Assembly: GCA_029243485.1 (NCBI GenBank) | Contig: JAQWRY010000003.1 | Location: forward strand, 186,001-250,000 | Source: Candidatus Binatia bacterium | GTDB taxonomy: Bacteria > Desulfobacterota > Binatia > UBA12015 | DNA: 64,000 nucleotides | Direction: 5' to 3' | Shown here: positions 41,346 to 50,752 of the stretch, piece after piece | How the letters are laid out: every line of letters begins with the position of its first letter | Position numbering within the stretch: the first letter of the stretch is position 1 | Position numbers and translations under genes: made by a program | Notes under the pieces: model-generated | The model's database searches: none | Seen by the model: only the letters and a program-made list of their open reading frames with translations | Told to the model about the DNA's origin: nothing

Positions 41346-42701
41346 TCAGGTTTCTTCGCGCTCTTCCGCTTCGCGGATGCACTCTTCGAAGAGCCGGTGG
41401 TAGTTTACGACGCTGCCGAACTGCTGCATGTAGGAATCGAGCCCGACCAGGGCCCTTCCCAGAAATACACTATGCCCCGGCGAGTTGAAGACGCGGTTCT
41501 CGAGCTTGATGGCCGCGGCGCTCAAGGCCCGCTCCATCGAGTTGTACTCCCGCGGGTCGTACGGCCGGTCGGTGTAGGCCGGCTCGAAGATGATGTCGAG
41601 CACGTGCACCATCGGCGCGGGGTCGTCACCCTCGTTGATGAAGCCCAGGTCGACTAGGGCCGCCCCGGCCGTTTCCTTGTCCTGTTCGAGCAGCGCCCGG
41701 GCGAGCCGGCGGTACGCATGCCGGATCTCGGTGGGGAAGAACCGGATCGAGCCGAAGTCGAGGATCGCGAGCTTCGGGTGGAAGGTGACGAGGTAGTTCC
41801 CCGGGTGGGGGTCGGTGTGAAGAACCCCGAATTCGAAGACCTGTCGCCAGACCGCCTTGAAGTACTTGATCGCAACCTGGTCCTTCAGGTCCTGGTCGAT
41901 TCCGGGGCCGAGGATCTCGGTGAGCTTGTAGCCGTCGATGTAGGAGGCGGTGAGAACGCGTCGTGACGTCAGCTCAGGGTAGACTTCGGGAATGAGGATC
42001 TCGTCGTCGTCCGCGAACATCTCACCGAAGCGCTGTGCGTTCTTTGCCTCGTTCTCGTAGTCGAGCTCTTCGCTGAGTCGTTCCTCGAGCTCTTCGTAGA
42101 CCTCTTGGATGTCCACCTTCTGCCGCATGACGTCGCGGGCGATCAACGTAAACGTGTGAAGCAAGGCCTTCACGTTCTTCAGGTCCTGGGCGACGGTCTC
42201 TTCCACGCCGGGGTACTGGACCTTCACGACGATGTCGTCCCCGCCGTGCAGTCGCCCGCGGTGGACCTGACCAAGGGAGGCCGCGGCGAATGCCTCCTCT
42301 TCGAGTTCCGCGAAAAGCTCTTCGGGTGGGGAGCCGAGCTCGGTGGTGATCTGGTCTCGGATCACGTCGAAGGGCATCGGCGGGACGTCCGATTGGACGA
42401 CCGAGAGGACGTCGAGCATCTCGGTCGGCAGTAGGTCGTTTCGCATGCTCAGCATCTGCGTGAGCTTGAGGAACGTGCCGCGCAGTTCCTGCGAGCGCTC
42501 GACGATGAGCATCGCGTTCTTCAGATGGGTATCGAGCAGCTCGCGGTTCTGCTCGTCGATTGACTGAAACGGCCGTTTGAGGGCGTTCCAGAGATAATTC
42601 CCGCCGACCTGTGTGGTGAGCGATCCGACGCTGAGCGCACGTCGGGTGCGCCCGGTCGTCAGGCTGTCCGCGCCCGTTTTCTTTCGACTCCCACGGGCCA
42701 T
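41346..42701 (-). CDS. ABC1/UbiB-type atypical kinase
   Basis: A 451-residue protein-kinase-like member of the ABC1/ADCK/UbiB family. The N-terminal signature region reads GTFLKLTQMLSMRNDLLP near residue 82, so the K-x-G-Q motif is K-L-T-Q with Gly replaced by Thr. The Ala-rich loop AAASLGQVHRGRL, the catalytic block LHTDPHPGNYL (about 295) and DFGS (about 315) are present. UbiB-type proteins support lipid or quinone metabolism and show ATPase activity. There is no C-terminal membrane helix. It lies between larB (7-base gap) and larC (14-base gap). Function in this position is unknown. Confidence 0.9.
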   Translation of the reverse strand: MARGSRKKTGADSLTTGRTRRALSVGSLTTQVGGNYLWNALKRPFQSIDEQNRELLDTHLKNAMLIVERSQELRGTFLKLTQMLSMRNDLLPTEMLDVLSVVQSDVPPMPFDVIRDQITTELGSPPEELFAELEEEAFAAASLGQVHRGRLHGGDDIVVKVQYPGVEETVAQDLKNVKALLHTFTLIARDVMRQKVDIQEVYEELEERLSEELDYENEAKNAQRFGEMFADDDEILIPEVYPELTSRRVLTASYIDGYKLTEILGPGIDQDLKDQVAIKYFKAVWRQVFEFGVLHTDPHPGNYLVTFHPKLAILDFGSIRFFPTEIRHAYRRLARALLEQDKETAGAALVDLGFINEGDDPAPMVHVLDIIFEPAYTDRPYDPREYNSMERALSAAAIKLENRVFNSPGHSVFLGRALVGLDSYMQQFGSVVNYHRLFEECIREAEEREET

Positions 42702-42707
42702 CGGCAG

Positions 42708-43457
42708 TTACTTTCGGTTGATCATCGAAGCGGCGACTGCGGCCCCGAAGCCGTTGTCGATGTTCACCACGAGCACCCCCGCGGCGCAGGAGTTCAGCAT
42801 GCCGAGTAGGGCGGCCAAGCCGCCGAAGGAGGCGCCGTACCCGACGCTGGTCGGCACGCCGATCACCGGCCGCCCGACGAGTCCGCCGACGACGCTCGGC
42901 AGCGCGCCCTCCATGCCGGCCACGACGATCAGGACCGAAGCCGAGGTCAGCCGTTCCTTGTTGGCCATGAGGCGGTGGAGGCCGGAGACGCCTACGTCGT
43001 ACAGCCGCTCGTGGGGATGTCCGAGCGCTTCGAGGGTGCGGACGGCCTCCTCCGCGACCGGCAGATCGGTCGTGCCGGCGGCGACGACGAGGATGGGCCC
43101 GCGGGTCTCGGGGGTCGCCTTGGTCACCGTGAGAGCCGCGGTTCGCGAGACCGGGTCGTGGGAAATCTCGGGCATCGCCACGCGCAGCGCGTCGGCACCC
43201 TCCTGTGAGATCCGTGTGACGAGCACGTTCTGGCCGGCATCGCGCAAATTGCAGGCGATGGCCGTGATCTGCTCCGGCGTCTTCCCCTCACCAAAGACCA
43301 CCTCGGGGAACCCAACGCGCAATTCGCGGTGGTGATCGACGCGGGCGAAGCCGAGATCGTCGAAGGGGAGGTGTTTCACCTTCTCGAGCGCGTCGTCAGC
43401 CGAGAGCGTACCGCTTTCGACCTGCGCCAGAACCGTGCGGAGTTGTTCAGGGGTCAC
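42708..43457 (-). CDS. larB: LarB, nicotinate-adenine-dinucleotide carboxylase
   Basis: A 249-residue LarB, which carboxylates and hydrolyses NaAD to pyridine-3,5-dicarboxylate mononucleotide, the first step of the nickel-pincer cofactor. The N-terminal helical part (EQLRTVLAQVESGTLSADDA) is followed by an AIR-carboxylase (PurE)-like fold: ILVVAAGTTDLPVAEEA, LYDVGVSGLHRL, VVAGMEGALPSVVGGLVGRP, GVPTSVGYGASFGGLAAL and MLNSCAAGVLVVNIDNGFGA. GTG 43457 overlaps the stop of the upstream CorC-type gene (GTGA). Very sure of family. Confidence 0.94.
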   Translation of the reverse strand: MTPEQLRTVLAQVESGTLSADDALEKVKHLPFDDLGFARVDHHRELRVGFPEVVFGEGKTPEQITAIACNLRDAGQNVLVTRISQEGADALRVAMPEISHDPVSRTAALTVTKATPETRGPILVVAAGTTDLPVAEEAVRTLEALGHPHERLYDVGVSGLHRLMANKERLTSASVLIVVAGMEGALPSVVGGLVGRPVIGVPTSVGYGASFGGLAALLGMLNSCAAGVLVVNIDNGFGAAVAASMINRK

Positions 43458-44605
43458 GTTCGTCCCTCCTCGTTGGGTTCTGCGATTGTCGTCACGGAGA
43501 TTTCATCGACGGATCTCGGAGACGCCGCGGTGACCCGAAGGGCCACGCGTGGGAGAGCGAGGGTCTCTCCCACGTCCGGAATGTGTGCCAGGTGTGCCAA
43601 CATCAGTCCTCCGAGGGTTTCATATTCGCCTTCCGGCAGCTGCCAGGGGAAGCGCTCATTCAATCGCTCGATCTCCGCTCGTCCGTCCACGATCCACGCG
43701 CCGGCCTCGACTTCGCAGACGGGATCTTCCTCCTCGTCGTACTCGTCTTCGATCTCCCCGACCACCTCTTCGAGGATGTCCTCGATGGCGACGATCCCTA
43801 CCGCGCCCCCGTACTCGTCCACGACGACCGCGAGGTTCACGCCCTCGACCTGCAGTCGCCGTAGCACGTCACTGGCCGGGGTCATCTCGGGCACGAAAGT
43901 GGGAGTTTTCATCAGCTCCGCGGCCGATCGGGCACCGCTCTGCACGAGCAGATCGAACACGTGGATGAGCCCGATCACATTGGGGAGTCGTTCGTGGAAG
44001 ACGGGGATCCGCGAGAAGCCCTCTTGCTTGGCGACGCGTACGACCTCGTCCGCGGACGAGTCGTCGCGGACGGCGATCACGTCGACGAGGGGAACCATGA
44101 TGTCGCCGACCGAAACGTCGCCGAAGTCGTAGACCCGACGCGCCATGTGTTGCTCGGCGGCATCTTCGCCGGGTGCGTCCGTGCGGACCAGCGTGGTGAG
44201 GCCGTCGTGGGTCCACGCGTACTCGTTCGTTCCGGTCCACGGACGCTCGAGGGCTCGGAGGCCGCGGCCCAGCGCGGCCGTCCACCAGGCACCGAGGATT
44301 TTTTCCTGGGGCTGACGGGCGAGCGCGCGAGGGAGGAGGTCGGAGAGTACGAGCAGAGGTGGCGCGGCGAAGAGTGCGACGGCGAAGCCGGCGTCACCGA
44401 GGAGGCCGCTTGCGAAAACAGCACCTCCGAGTGCCATGAGAGCGGCACCGAGCCTGCTAAGGACATAGGTCCCGCGTAGCCCGTCACCCCGTCCGGGGTC
44501 GTCGACCATCTTCAGCCGATGAGCGTCGTCGAGGACGGTGGTGATGCGCACCGTCATCCCGGCGACGAGTAGAGTGAGTCCGAGGATTTCGGGGCTTCCG
44601 ATCAC
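43454..44605 (-). CDS. CorC/HlyC-type CBS-domain membrane protein (second copy)
   Basis: A 383-residue protein of the CNNM/CorC/DUF21 superfamily. N-terminal hydrophobic helices (LGLTLLVAGMTVRI, LGAALMALGGAVFASGLL and a third near 80-105) form a shortened DUF21-like domain. A pair of CBS domains follows (about 165-285) with VGDIMVPLVDVIAV and VVVDEYGGAVGIVAIEDILE. The C-terminal CorC_HlyC domain includes WIVDGRAEIERLNERF and YETLGGLMLAHL. CNNM family members bind Mg-ATP at the CBS pair and export Mg or Na; the true activity here is unknown. It overlaps its paralogue by 4 bases upstream and larB by 4 bases downstream. Confidence 0.87.
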   Translation of the reverse strand: MIGSPEILGLTLLVAGMTVRITTVLDDAHRLKMVDDPGRGDGLRGTYVLSRLGAALMALGGAVFASGLLGDAGFAVALFAAPPLLVLSDLLPRALARQPQEKILGAWWTAALGRGLRALERPWTGTNEYAWTHDGLTTLVRTDAPGEDAAEQHMARRVYDFGDVSVGDIMVPLVDVIAVRDDSSADEVVRVAKQEGFSRIPVFHERLPNVIGLIHVFDLLVQSGARSAAELMKTPTFVPEMTPASDVLRRLQVEGVNLAVVVDEYGGAVGIVAIEDILEEVVGEIEDEYDEEEDPVCEVEAGAWIVDGRAEIERLNERFPWQLPEGEYETLGGLMLAHLAHIPDVGETLALPRVALRVTAASPRSVDEISVTTIAEPNEEGRT

Positions 44606-45783
44606 GTGGCCGGCTCCACACGTACGCGCCGAAGGATCGTTCCTTCGCGGCGTTCGACTGTGAAACGAAGACCGTCGATGGTCAGTTGGTCGGCGACGCG
44701 TGGGATCTTTCCGGCGGTCTCCATCAGGAGCCCCCCGACGGTGGTTTCCTCTGCGGTACCCTCGATCGCGCGATCGAGCGCCGTCGCTAGCTCTGCGACG
44801 GGGAGCCGCCCGGGGACGACGAGTGCTTCTCCGTGACGTTCGATCCCGGGCTCGGCGACGTCTGACTCGTCGAGGATCTCACCGAAGAGCTCTTCGAGGA
44901 GGTCTTCCAGCGTGATGAGGCCCGCGAGAGTGCCGAGCTCGTCGATGACGAGCGCGATGTGCACCTTCTTTCGCCGGAGCTCGTAGAACGCTTCGTCTAC
45001 CGGAAGCTCCGGCGCGACGACGCTGGGCGGATGGAGGAGATTCGCGAGAGCCGGTCCGCCCGCAGGATCGCGTCCCAGGAGATCCTTCGCGTAGAGGATT
45101 CCTACGACATCGTCGGTGGCCTTGCCGTGCACGGGGATTCGCGCGAAGCGCGCCTCATCGACCGCGGCGAGGAGTTCCTGGTCGGACATGTCTTCGGAGA
45201 GCCAGAAGACGTCGACCCGGGGGGTCATCACGTCGTTCACCTGGCGGCTGCCGAACGACCGGACGTTGGCGAGAAGCTCGCGCTCTTCGGGGTCGAGTTC
45301 GCGAGGGTCGCCTTCGACACCCTCGACGTCGCCCGCGACGAACGCGTCCAGGGGCATGTTCGTAAGGCGCCGTGCGAGGAGGCGGCCGCTCTGGCGGAGC
45401 ACGCGCGCGATCGGGAGGAGTCGCTGAACCCAGCGCCAGGTCCGGCCGCGCAACGGGCCGTCGATTTTAGACGCCCTGGCTGCACCGATGAGGCCGGCCG
45501 TCCAGGCGAAGACGGTGAGCGCAACGGCGGGTCCGACGCCGGCGAGTGCAGCGCCGGATGCCGCCGCGCCGAACAGCGCGATATCCCGCGTCAGCCAAAG
45601 AGACGTGACGGCGAGGCGCGGAAAGGCGCGCACGTCGCGGATCTCTGGCGGCGCCTGTGGATCGCTCGCGGTTCGTGTTCGGAGGAACCGGGATTCGGCG
45701 CGCCCGACCCACGCCGCGAGGACACAGAACAGTGCCCCGGCGACGAGACTTACGGCGATGCGGATGGAGTCGGTCGCGTCCAT
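44602..45783 (-). CDS. CorC/HlyC-type CBS-domain membrane protein (first copy)
   Basis: A 393-residue paralogue of the next gene. An N-terminal domain with about four helices (SIRIAVSLVAGALFCVLAAW, AVALTVFAWTAGLIGAA) is followed by a helical linker, paired CBS domains with VNDVMTPRVDVFWL and HIALVIDELGTLAGLITLED, and a CorC_HlyC C-terminal domain (ETTVGGLLMETAGKIPRVAD). ATG 45783 follows the thiL stop by 5 bases; a longer in-frame start inside thiL is unlikely. Tandem CorC-type pairs may form a hetero-complex. Function unknown. Confidence 0.87.
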   Translation of the reverse strand: MDATDSIRIAVSLVAGALFCVLAAWVGRAESRFLRTRTASDPQAPPEIRDVRAFPRLAVTSLWLTRDIALFGAAASGAALAGVGPAVALTVFAWTAGLIGAARASKIDGPLRGRTWRWVQRLLPIARVLRQSGRLLARRLTNMPLDAFVAGDVEGVEGDPRELDPEERELLANVRSFGSRQVNDVMTPRVDVFWLSEDMSDQELLAAVDEARFARIPVHGKATDDVVGILYAKDLLGRDPAGGPALANLLHPPSVVAPELPVDEAFYELRRKKVHIALVIDELGTLAGLITLEDLLEELFGEILDESDVAEPGIERHGEALVVPGRLPVAELATALDRAIEGTAEETTVGGLLMETAGKIPRVADQLTIDGLRFTVERREGTILRRVRVEPAT

Positions 45784-45788
45784 TCGGA

Positions 45789-46793
45789 TCAGCCTTCGGG
45801 CGTGAAGTGGTCGAAGCCGCGCGTGAGAGGGAGCGCCTGGCGTGCGGAGTCGAGAAGCATGATCTCGCCGGCCCGCTCGGTGCAGCGACCGATGACCGTC
45901 AGCGGGACTTCGGCTTGGGCGGCCAGTGCGCTGAGGTTGGCCGTAGTCGCCGGTGGACATGCGGCGAGGAGCTCGTAGTCCTCTCCGCCCGTCGCTGCGT
46001 AGTTCGCGCCGTTCGCGTCGAAGTGGCTCACGGCGGCGGATCGCGGAAGCTTGGCGTGTTCGATCTCAGCGCCCACGCCGCTCGCTTCGCAGACGTGGCT
46101 GAGATCGGCGACGAGGCCGTCACTCAAGTCGATTGCGGCGTGGGCACCCGCCTCCGCGAGGGCCAAACCGGCTCGCACGCGCGCTTGCGGGCGGGCCCAT
46201 CGGTTCCGCTGTTCCGACTCGGGTCGACCTCCGTCACTGAGGATGGCCACGGCGGCCGCCGCGTCTCCCAGCGTGCCCGTGACGACGAGGTCATCGCCGG
46301 CTTGCGCGCCGCTACGATCGAGCCGTCGTCCGGGGATGTCGCCGAGCGCGGTGATTGTGATGGTGATCTCGCTCGCACGCGAGAGATTGCCGCCGATGAG
46401 CGCGGCTCCGGCGGCTTCGCCCGCGTCGGCACAGCCGTCCAGCAGGGCATCAAGCCATTCCGAAGATGTGCTGCTGGGCGCGGTGATCGCGCAGAGCAGG
46501 AATCGAGGTTGCGCGGCCATTGCCGCGAGGTCGCTCAGATTCACTTCGACGGCGCGCCTGCCGAGCTCGGTCGCGTCGAGCCAGTCGGTGCGGAAGTGAA
46601 TGCCTTCCACCAGGGCGTCGGTCGTCAGGGCGAGCGGATGGGTGCCGGGCTGGAAAACGGCCGCGTCGTCGCCCGCGCCGAGGAGGAGCCGTGCGGCGCC
46701 GGAGGGTGCGGGGGTTGCGTCGCGAGCCTGAAGGCGCCCGATCAGCCGGCGGAGAAAATGGTGCTCGCCTTCTAATGGGTCGTCGTCAGCCAA
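45789..46793 (-). CDS. thiL: Thiamine-monophosphate kinase
   Basis: A 334-residue ThiL that phosphorylates thiamine monophosphate to thiamine diphosphate with ATP. N-terminal [12 protein letters not shown] (Mg/ATP) and [17 protein letters not shown] are the family's characteristic blocks; then [37 protein letters not shown], the substrate-side [15 protein letters not shown] and [11 protein letters not shown]. The start TTG 46793 ([13 protein letters not shown]) overlaps the dnaJ end by 8 bases, with GGGAGAAG just before it. Other in-frame starts lie deep inside dnaJ. This enzyme serves the cell's thiamine cofactor pool; linkage to dnaJ is co-transcription only. Confidence 0.93.
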   Translation of the reverse strand: MADDDPLEGEHHFLRRLIGRLQARDATPAPSGAARLLLGAGDDAAVFQPGTHPLALTTDALVEGIHFRTDWLDATELGRRAVEVNLSDLAAMAAQPRFLLCAITAPSSTSSEWLDALLDGCADAGEAAGAALIGGNLSRASEITITITALGDIPGRRLDRSGAQAGDDLVVTGTLGDAAAAVAILSDGGRPESEQRNRWARPQARVRAGLALAEAGAHAAIDLSDGLVADLSHVCEASGVGAEIEHAKLPRSAAVSHFDANGANYAATGGEDYELLAACPPATTANLSALAAQAEVPLTVIGRCTERAGEIMLLDSARQALPLTRGFDHFTPEG

Positions 46794-47901
46794 ACTTCTC
46801 CCGGACTTTGTCGAAGAAGCCCTTTGCGCCGTGGTCGGCCTCTTCGCCGGCGATCTCGGCAAACTCTTCCAGGAGTTCGCGTTGACGCGGGTTGAGCGTA
46901 CGCGGCGTCGCAATGTTCACGCGCGTGAGTTGGTCGCCGCGGCCGTAGCCGTTTAGGTCGGGCACGCCTTTGCCGCGCAGACGGAAGATCGCGCCCGGCT
47001 GCGTCCCGCCCTTGATCTTCATGTTCACGGCTCCGTCGAGCGTGGGGACGTCGACCTCGGTGCCGAGCGCCGCCTGGGCGAACCCGACGATGACTTCGCA
47101 AAGCACGTTGTTCCCGTCGCGACGGAAGTGGTCGTGTTCTTCGACCGAGATCAGGACGTAGAGGTCGCCCTTCTGGCCGCCGGCCATCGCCTCGCCTTCG
47201 CCGCGCAGCTTCAGCCGCGTGCCGGAGTCGACGCCGCCGGGGACGCGGACCTCGAGGCTCTGTTGTTCGCGAACGTGCCCGGTGCCACGACACCCGGTGC
47301 AGGGGTCCCTGATGACCTGTCCGCGCCCGTTGCAGTGTCCGCACGTCTTGGCGATCGAGAAGAAGCCCTGCTGGAATCGAACCTGGCCCATGCCGCGGCA
47401 TGGCTGGCACTTCTCGGGTTTGGCGCCGCCCTTCCCGCCGCTGCCATTGCAATCGTCGCATTTGACCGCGCGCGGGACGGAGATTTCCTTCTCGCACCCG
47501 AATGCAGCCTCTTCGAAGCTGACTGGCAGGGTGTAGCTCAGGTCTTCGCCGCGCCGGCGTCGGCCGCGACCGCCTCCTCCTCCGCCGCCGCCGAAGAAGT
47601 CGTTAAAGATGTCGCCGAACAGATCCTCGAAGCCGGCCGAGCTGAAGTCGAAGCCGGCGCTGCCGCCGGGGCCTTCGAACGCGGCGTGACCGTGTCGGTC
47701 GTATCGCGCGCGCTGCTCGGTGTCCGAGAGGATCTGGTAGGCCTCGGAGACTTCGCGAAACTGTGCTTCCGCCTCCTGGTCGCCGGGGTTCCTGTCCGGA
47801 TGGTACTTGAGAGCCAGCTTCCGGAAGGATTTCTTGATCACCTCGCCGTCGGCGTTGCGCTCAACTTCCAGTACTTCGTAGAAATCTCTTCTGGTCGCCA
47901 C
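46786..47901 (-). CDS. dnaJ: Co-chaperone DnaJ
   Basis: A 371-residue type I Hsp40. The J-domain has the HPD triad in YHPDRNPG. A Gly/Phe-rich region ([20 protein letters not shown]) carries a GGGGGGGGR run. The zinc domain has four CxxCxGxG units: [27 protein letters not shown] and [10 protein letters not shown]-terminal beta-domains bind client proteins. The start is GTG 47901 ([13 protein letters not shown]) without a strong ribosome site. It stimulates the DnaK ATPase. It lies 74 bases downstream of dnaK and overlaps thiL. Confidence 0.96.
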   Translation of the reverse strand: MATRRDFYEVLEVERNADGEVIKKSFRKLALKYHPDRNPGDQEAEAQFREVSEAYQILSDTEQRARYDRHGHAAFEGPGGSAGFDFSSAGFEDLFGDIFNDFFGGGGGGGGRGRRRRGEDLSYTLPVSFEEAAFGCEKEISVPRAVKCDDCNGSGGKGGAKPEKCQPCRGMGQVRFQQGFFSIAKTCGHCNGRGQVIRDPCTGCRGTGHVREQQSLEVRVPGGVDSGTRLKLRGEGEAMAGGQKGDLYVLISVEEHDHFRRDGNNVLCEVIVGFAQAALGTEVDVPTLDGAVNMKIKGGTQPGAIFRLRGKGVPDLNGYGRGDQLTRVNIATPRTLNPRQRELLEEFAEIAGEEADHGAKGFFDKVREKFG

Positions 47902-47975
47902 GCTTGAGTCCAGAGGCAGTGTCGGTCAGCGGGCGGCGCGACGCAAGTGCCGCCCCGCCGCGCCGAATCGACGAC

Positions 47976-49922
47976 TCATCCTTCTTTGACTTCTTCGAAG
48001 TCGGCGTCGACGACATCGTCTTTGCCGTCGTCACCAGGGCCCGCATCGCCACTGGTCGCGTCCGCGCTGCCCGCGTCGCCACCCGGGGCCGCACCGTCGC
48101 CGTCACTGCCACCGGTGTTGGCGTACATGGCTTCCGCAAGCTTGTGCGACGCCTGGGTGAGAGCGGCAGCCGCTGCGGACAACTCCTCGGGCTCGGCGGC
48201 CTCGTTCTCGAGGACCTTCTTCGCTTCCGCGACCGCCGTCTCCACGCCGCCCTTGGCTTCGGGGTCGAGCGAATCGGCGTTGTCGGTGAGGTTCTTCTCG
48301 GTCTGGTAGACCAGCGAGTCGAGCTGATTGCGCGCCTCGATCGTCTCGCGGCGCTTCTTGTCGTCCTCCGCGTGGGATTCGGCGTCGTCGACCATCTGCT
48401 TGATCTCGTCCTCGGAGAGACCCGAGGAAGCCGTGATCTTGATCGACTGCTCTTTGCCCGTGCCGAGGTCCTTCGCGTTCACGTGCACGATGCCGTTGGC
48501 ATCGATGTCGAACGAGACCTCGACCTGGGGGACGCCGCGCGGTGCCGGCGGAATGCCGACGAGGTCGAACTGACCCAGCAGCTTGTTGTCCGGCGCCATC
48601 TCACGCTCGCCCTGGAAGACTCGGATCGTGACCGCAGTCTGATTGTCCGAAGCGGTCGAGAAGACCTGGCTCTTCTTGGTCGGGATCGTGGTGTTCTTCT
48701 CGATGAGCTTCGTGCAGACGCCCCCCAGCGTTTCGATGCCGAGGGACAGCGGCGTGACGTCGAGAAGGAGGACGTCTTTCACCTCACCCTTCAGCACGCC
48801 GCCCTGAACCGAAGCGCCGATGGCGACGACTTCGTCGGGGTTCACACCGCGGTGCGGCTCTCTGCCGAAGAGCGCCTTCACACGCTCGCCGACGGCCGGC
48901 ATTCGGGACATGCCGCCCACCAGAACGACCTCGTCGATCCCCTTTGTGGAGAGACCGGCGTCCTTCAGCGCGGTGATGCACGGGGCCTCGAGGCGATCGA
49001 GCAGGTCGGCGCATAGCGCCTCCAGCTTGGCTCGCGAGAGCTTCAGATTGAGGTGCTTTGGACCCGTCGAGTCCGCCGTGACGAACGGCAGGTTGATGTC
49101 GGTCTCGGCGACCGACGAGAGCTCGATCTTGGCCTTCTCTGCAGCCTCCTTGAGACGCTGCAGAGCCATACGGTCCTCGCGAAGATCGATGCCCTGATCC
49201 TTGCGGAACTCGTCGGCGAGGTAGTCGATGATGCGCTGGTCGAAGTCCTCACCGCCGAGGAACGTGTCACCGTTGGTCGACTTCACTTCGAAGACGCCGT
49301 CGCCCACTTCGAGGATCGAGACGTCGAACGTACCGCCGCCAAGATCGAAGACCGCGAGCTTCTCGTCGGCCTTCTTGTCGAGGCCGTACGCGAGAGCCGC
49401 CGCGGTGGGCTCGTTGATGATGCGTTTCACTTCGAGGCCGGAGATGCGGCCGGCGTCCTTCGTGGCCTGGCGCTGGCTGTCGTTGAAGTACGCCGGAACC
49501 GTGATGACGGCCTCGGTCACTTCTTCGCCCAGGTAGTCTTCCGCGGTCTGCTTCATCTTCTGAAGGACGAACGCGGAGATCTCAGCCGGGCTGTACTGCT
49601 TGCCACGGCACTCGACCCAGGCGTCGCCGTTGTCGGCGCGGACGACGGTGTACGGAAGGACCGTTGCGGCCTTCTGGACCTCGGCATCGTCGAAGCGGCG
49701 CCCGATGAGGCGCTTGATCGCGAAGACGGTGTTCTCGGGGTTGGTCACGGCCTGGCGGCGGGCGATCTGTCCGCTGAGGCGCTCCCCATTTTCTGCGAAC
49801 GCAACGACCGACGGGGTGATGCGACTCCCCTCGGAGTTGGTGATCACCGTGGGGTCGCCCCCCTCGATGACCGAGACGCACGAGTTCGTCGTCCCCAGAT
49901 CGATTCCAATGACCTTGCTCAT
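47976..49922 (-). CDS. dnaK: Chaperone DnaK (Hsp70)
   Basis: A 648-residue Hsp70. The ATPase domain starts [20 protein letters not shown]; it has the family blocks [34 protein letters not shown] and [17 protein letters not shown]. The substrate-binding domain begins near [13 protein letters not shown], and the C-terminal lid ends [10 protein letters not shown] instead of the eukaryotic EEVD. AAGGA precedes ATG 49922. grpE lies 127 bases upstream and dnaJ 74 bases downstream. The length and order are standard. Confidence 0.98.
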   Translation of the reverse strand: MSKVIGIDLGTTNSCVSVIEGGDPTVITNSEGSRITPSVVAFAENGERLSGQIARRQAVTNPENTVFAIKRLIGRRFDDAEVQKAATVLPYTVVRADNGDAWVECRGKQYSPAEISAFVLQKMKQTAEDYLGEEVTEAVITVPAYFNDSQRQATKDAGRISGLEVKRIINEPTAAALAYGLDKKADEKLAVFDLGGGTFDVSILEVGDGVFEVKSTNGDTFLGGEDFDQRIIDYLADEFRKDQGIDLREDRMALQRLKEAAEKAKIELSSVAETDINLPFVTADSTGPKHLNLKLSRAKLEALCADLLDRLEAPCITALKDAGLSTKGIDEVVLVGGMSRMPAVGERVKALFGREPHRGVNPDEVVAIGASVQGGVLKGEVKDVLLLDVTPLSLGIETLGGVCTKLIEKNTTIPTKKSQVFSTASDNQTAVTIRVFQGEREMAPDNKLLGQFDLVGIPPAPRGVPQVEVSFDIDANGIVHVNAKDLGTGKEQSIKITASSGLSEDEIKQMVDDAESHAEDDKKRRETIEARNQLDSLVYQTEKNLTDNADSLDPEAKGGVETAVAEAKKVLENEAAEPEELSAAAAALTQASHKLAEAMYANTGGSDGDGAAPGGDAGSADATSGDAGPGDDGKDDVVDADFEEVKEG

Positions 49923-50010
49923 GGTTTTCCTTCCACCGACAGGGACAAACAGCGTCTCAAAAAGCGCGCATCCCTCGGATTTTGTTGGATTTTTTGTGCA
50001 GCGACTATGG

Positions 50011-50037
50011 ATTTAACCACGATCCGGGGTCGTTCAA
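50011..50037 (-). promoter_or_regulatory. Weak possible promoter between grpE and dnaK
   Basis: TTGAAC (50032-50037) and TTAAAT (50011-50016), read on the minus strand, 15 bases apart, inside the 127-base grpE-dnaK gap. Short spacer; it also contains CCCC after TTGAAC, loosely like a heat-shock (sigma-32) element. Not convincing; no CIRCE element is present. Confidence 0.28.
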
Positions 50038-50049
50038 CCCTGCATCAGG

Positions 50050-50661
50050 TCAATTCCCTTGGCCGCCGGGCGCTTTTGCGACGGTGACCTGCGCCGGGCG
50101 CAGGAGCCGATCGTGCAGGCGGTAGCCCGGGAGGTGCTCGTCGAGGACGGCACCGGGCTCTTTCTGGGTGGTCTCGATGAGGGCCAGCGCCTCGTGTTCG
50201 GTGGGGTCGAAGGGCTGCCCCGCGGCTTCCACCCGGGCGACGCCGAAGCGGGTCAGGATGTCGTCGAACTGCTGCGCGACCATGGCCAAGCCGTCGCGCA
50301 GGGCGTCGGCTTGTCCCTCGGCCAGGGGAGGGGCGGCGTTCAGGGCCCTCTCGAGATTGTCGATTACGGGGAGGAGTTCCCGGATGAGGGGCTCGCTGGC
50401 GAAGCGAAGGGACTCGGATTTGTCCCGCTGCATTCGTTTTTTGAAGTTCTCGAGGTCCGCCCGCTCGCGCAGGAACTGGTCTCGGAGCTTCGCCGCCCCT
50501 TGGTCCTGCTGGGCGATCGTGGTCTGGAGCTCACCGATGATCGTCAGAGCGTCCTGAAGCGTGGTCGGCTCGGGGGGCTCTGTGGCGGTCGCCTCGGCTT
50601 CGGGGGCCGCGTTGGGCATGTCCTCTGTGGGGGAGCCGTCTTGGTCGTTTTTCTCGCTCAT
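50050..50661 (-). CDS. grpE: Nucleotide exchange factor GrpE
   Basis: A 203-residue GrpE that releases ADP from DnaK. The N-terminus is acidic and disordered (MSEKNDQDGSPTEDMPNAAP). A long helix is the dimerisation coil (LRDQFLRERADLENFKKRMQ), then ELLPVIDNLERALNAAPP and the C-terminal beta wing (FDPTEHEALALIET, GYRLHDRLLRPAQVTV). ATG 50661 was chosen as the family start; the frame is open further upstream but has a promoter there. First gene of the grpE-dnaK-dnaJ-thiL run and divergent from recO. No hrcA gene precedes it. Confidence 0.96.
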   Translation of the reverse strand: MSEKNDQDGSPTEDMPNAAPEAEATATEPPEPTTLQDALTIIGELQTTIAQQDQGAAKLRDQFLRERADLENFKKRMQRDKSESLRFASEPLIRELLPVIDNLERALNAAPPLAEGQADALRDGLAMVAQQFDDILTRFGVARVEAAGQPFDPTEHEALALIETTQKEPGAVLDEHLPGYRLHDRLLRPAQVTVAKAPGGQGN

Positions 50662-50694
50662 TGGATCCACTGTTCCTCGGTCTGAATCGGCGGA

Positions 50695-50723
50695 AACGTA
50701 AGCACGGGACGGACACGTGTCAA
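50695..50723 (-). promoter_or_regulatory. Near-consensus housekeeping promoter for grpE
   Basis: On the minus strand TTGACA (50718-50723), exactly 17 bases and TACGTT (50695-50700), giving a start about 25 bases before grpE ATG. It is 6 of 6 at -35 and 4 of 6 at -10. No CIRCE repeat or clear sigma-32 element was seen, so heat control may come from elsewhere. Confidence 0.65.
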
Positions 50724-50752
50724 CGTGGGTTCGGTCGTGGTACGGCTGTCGC

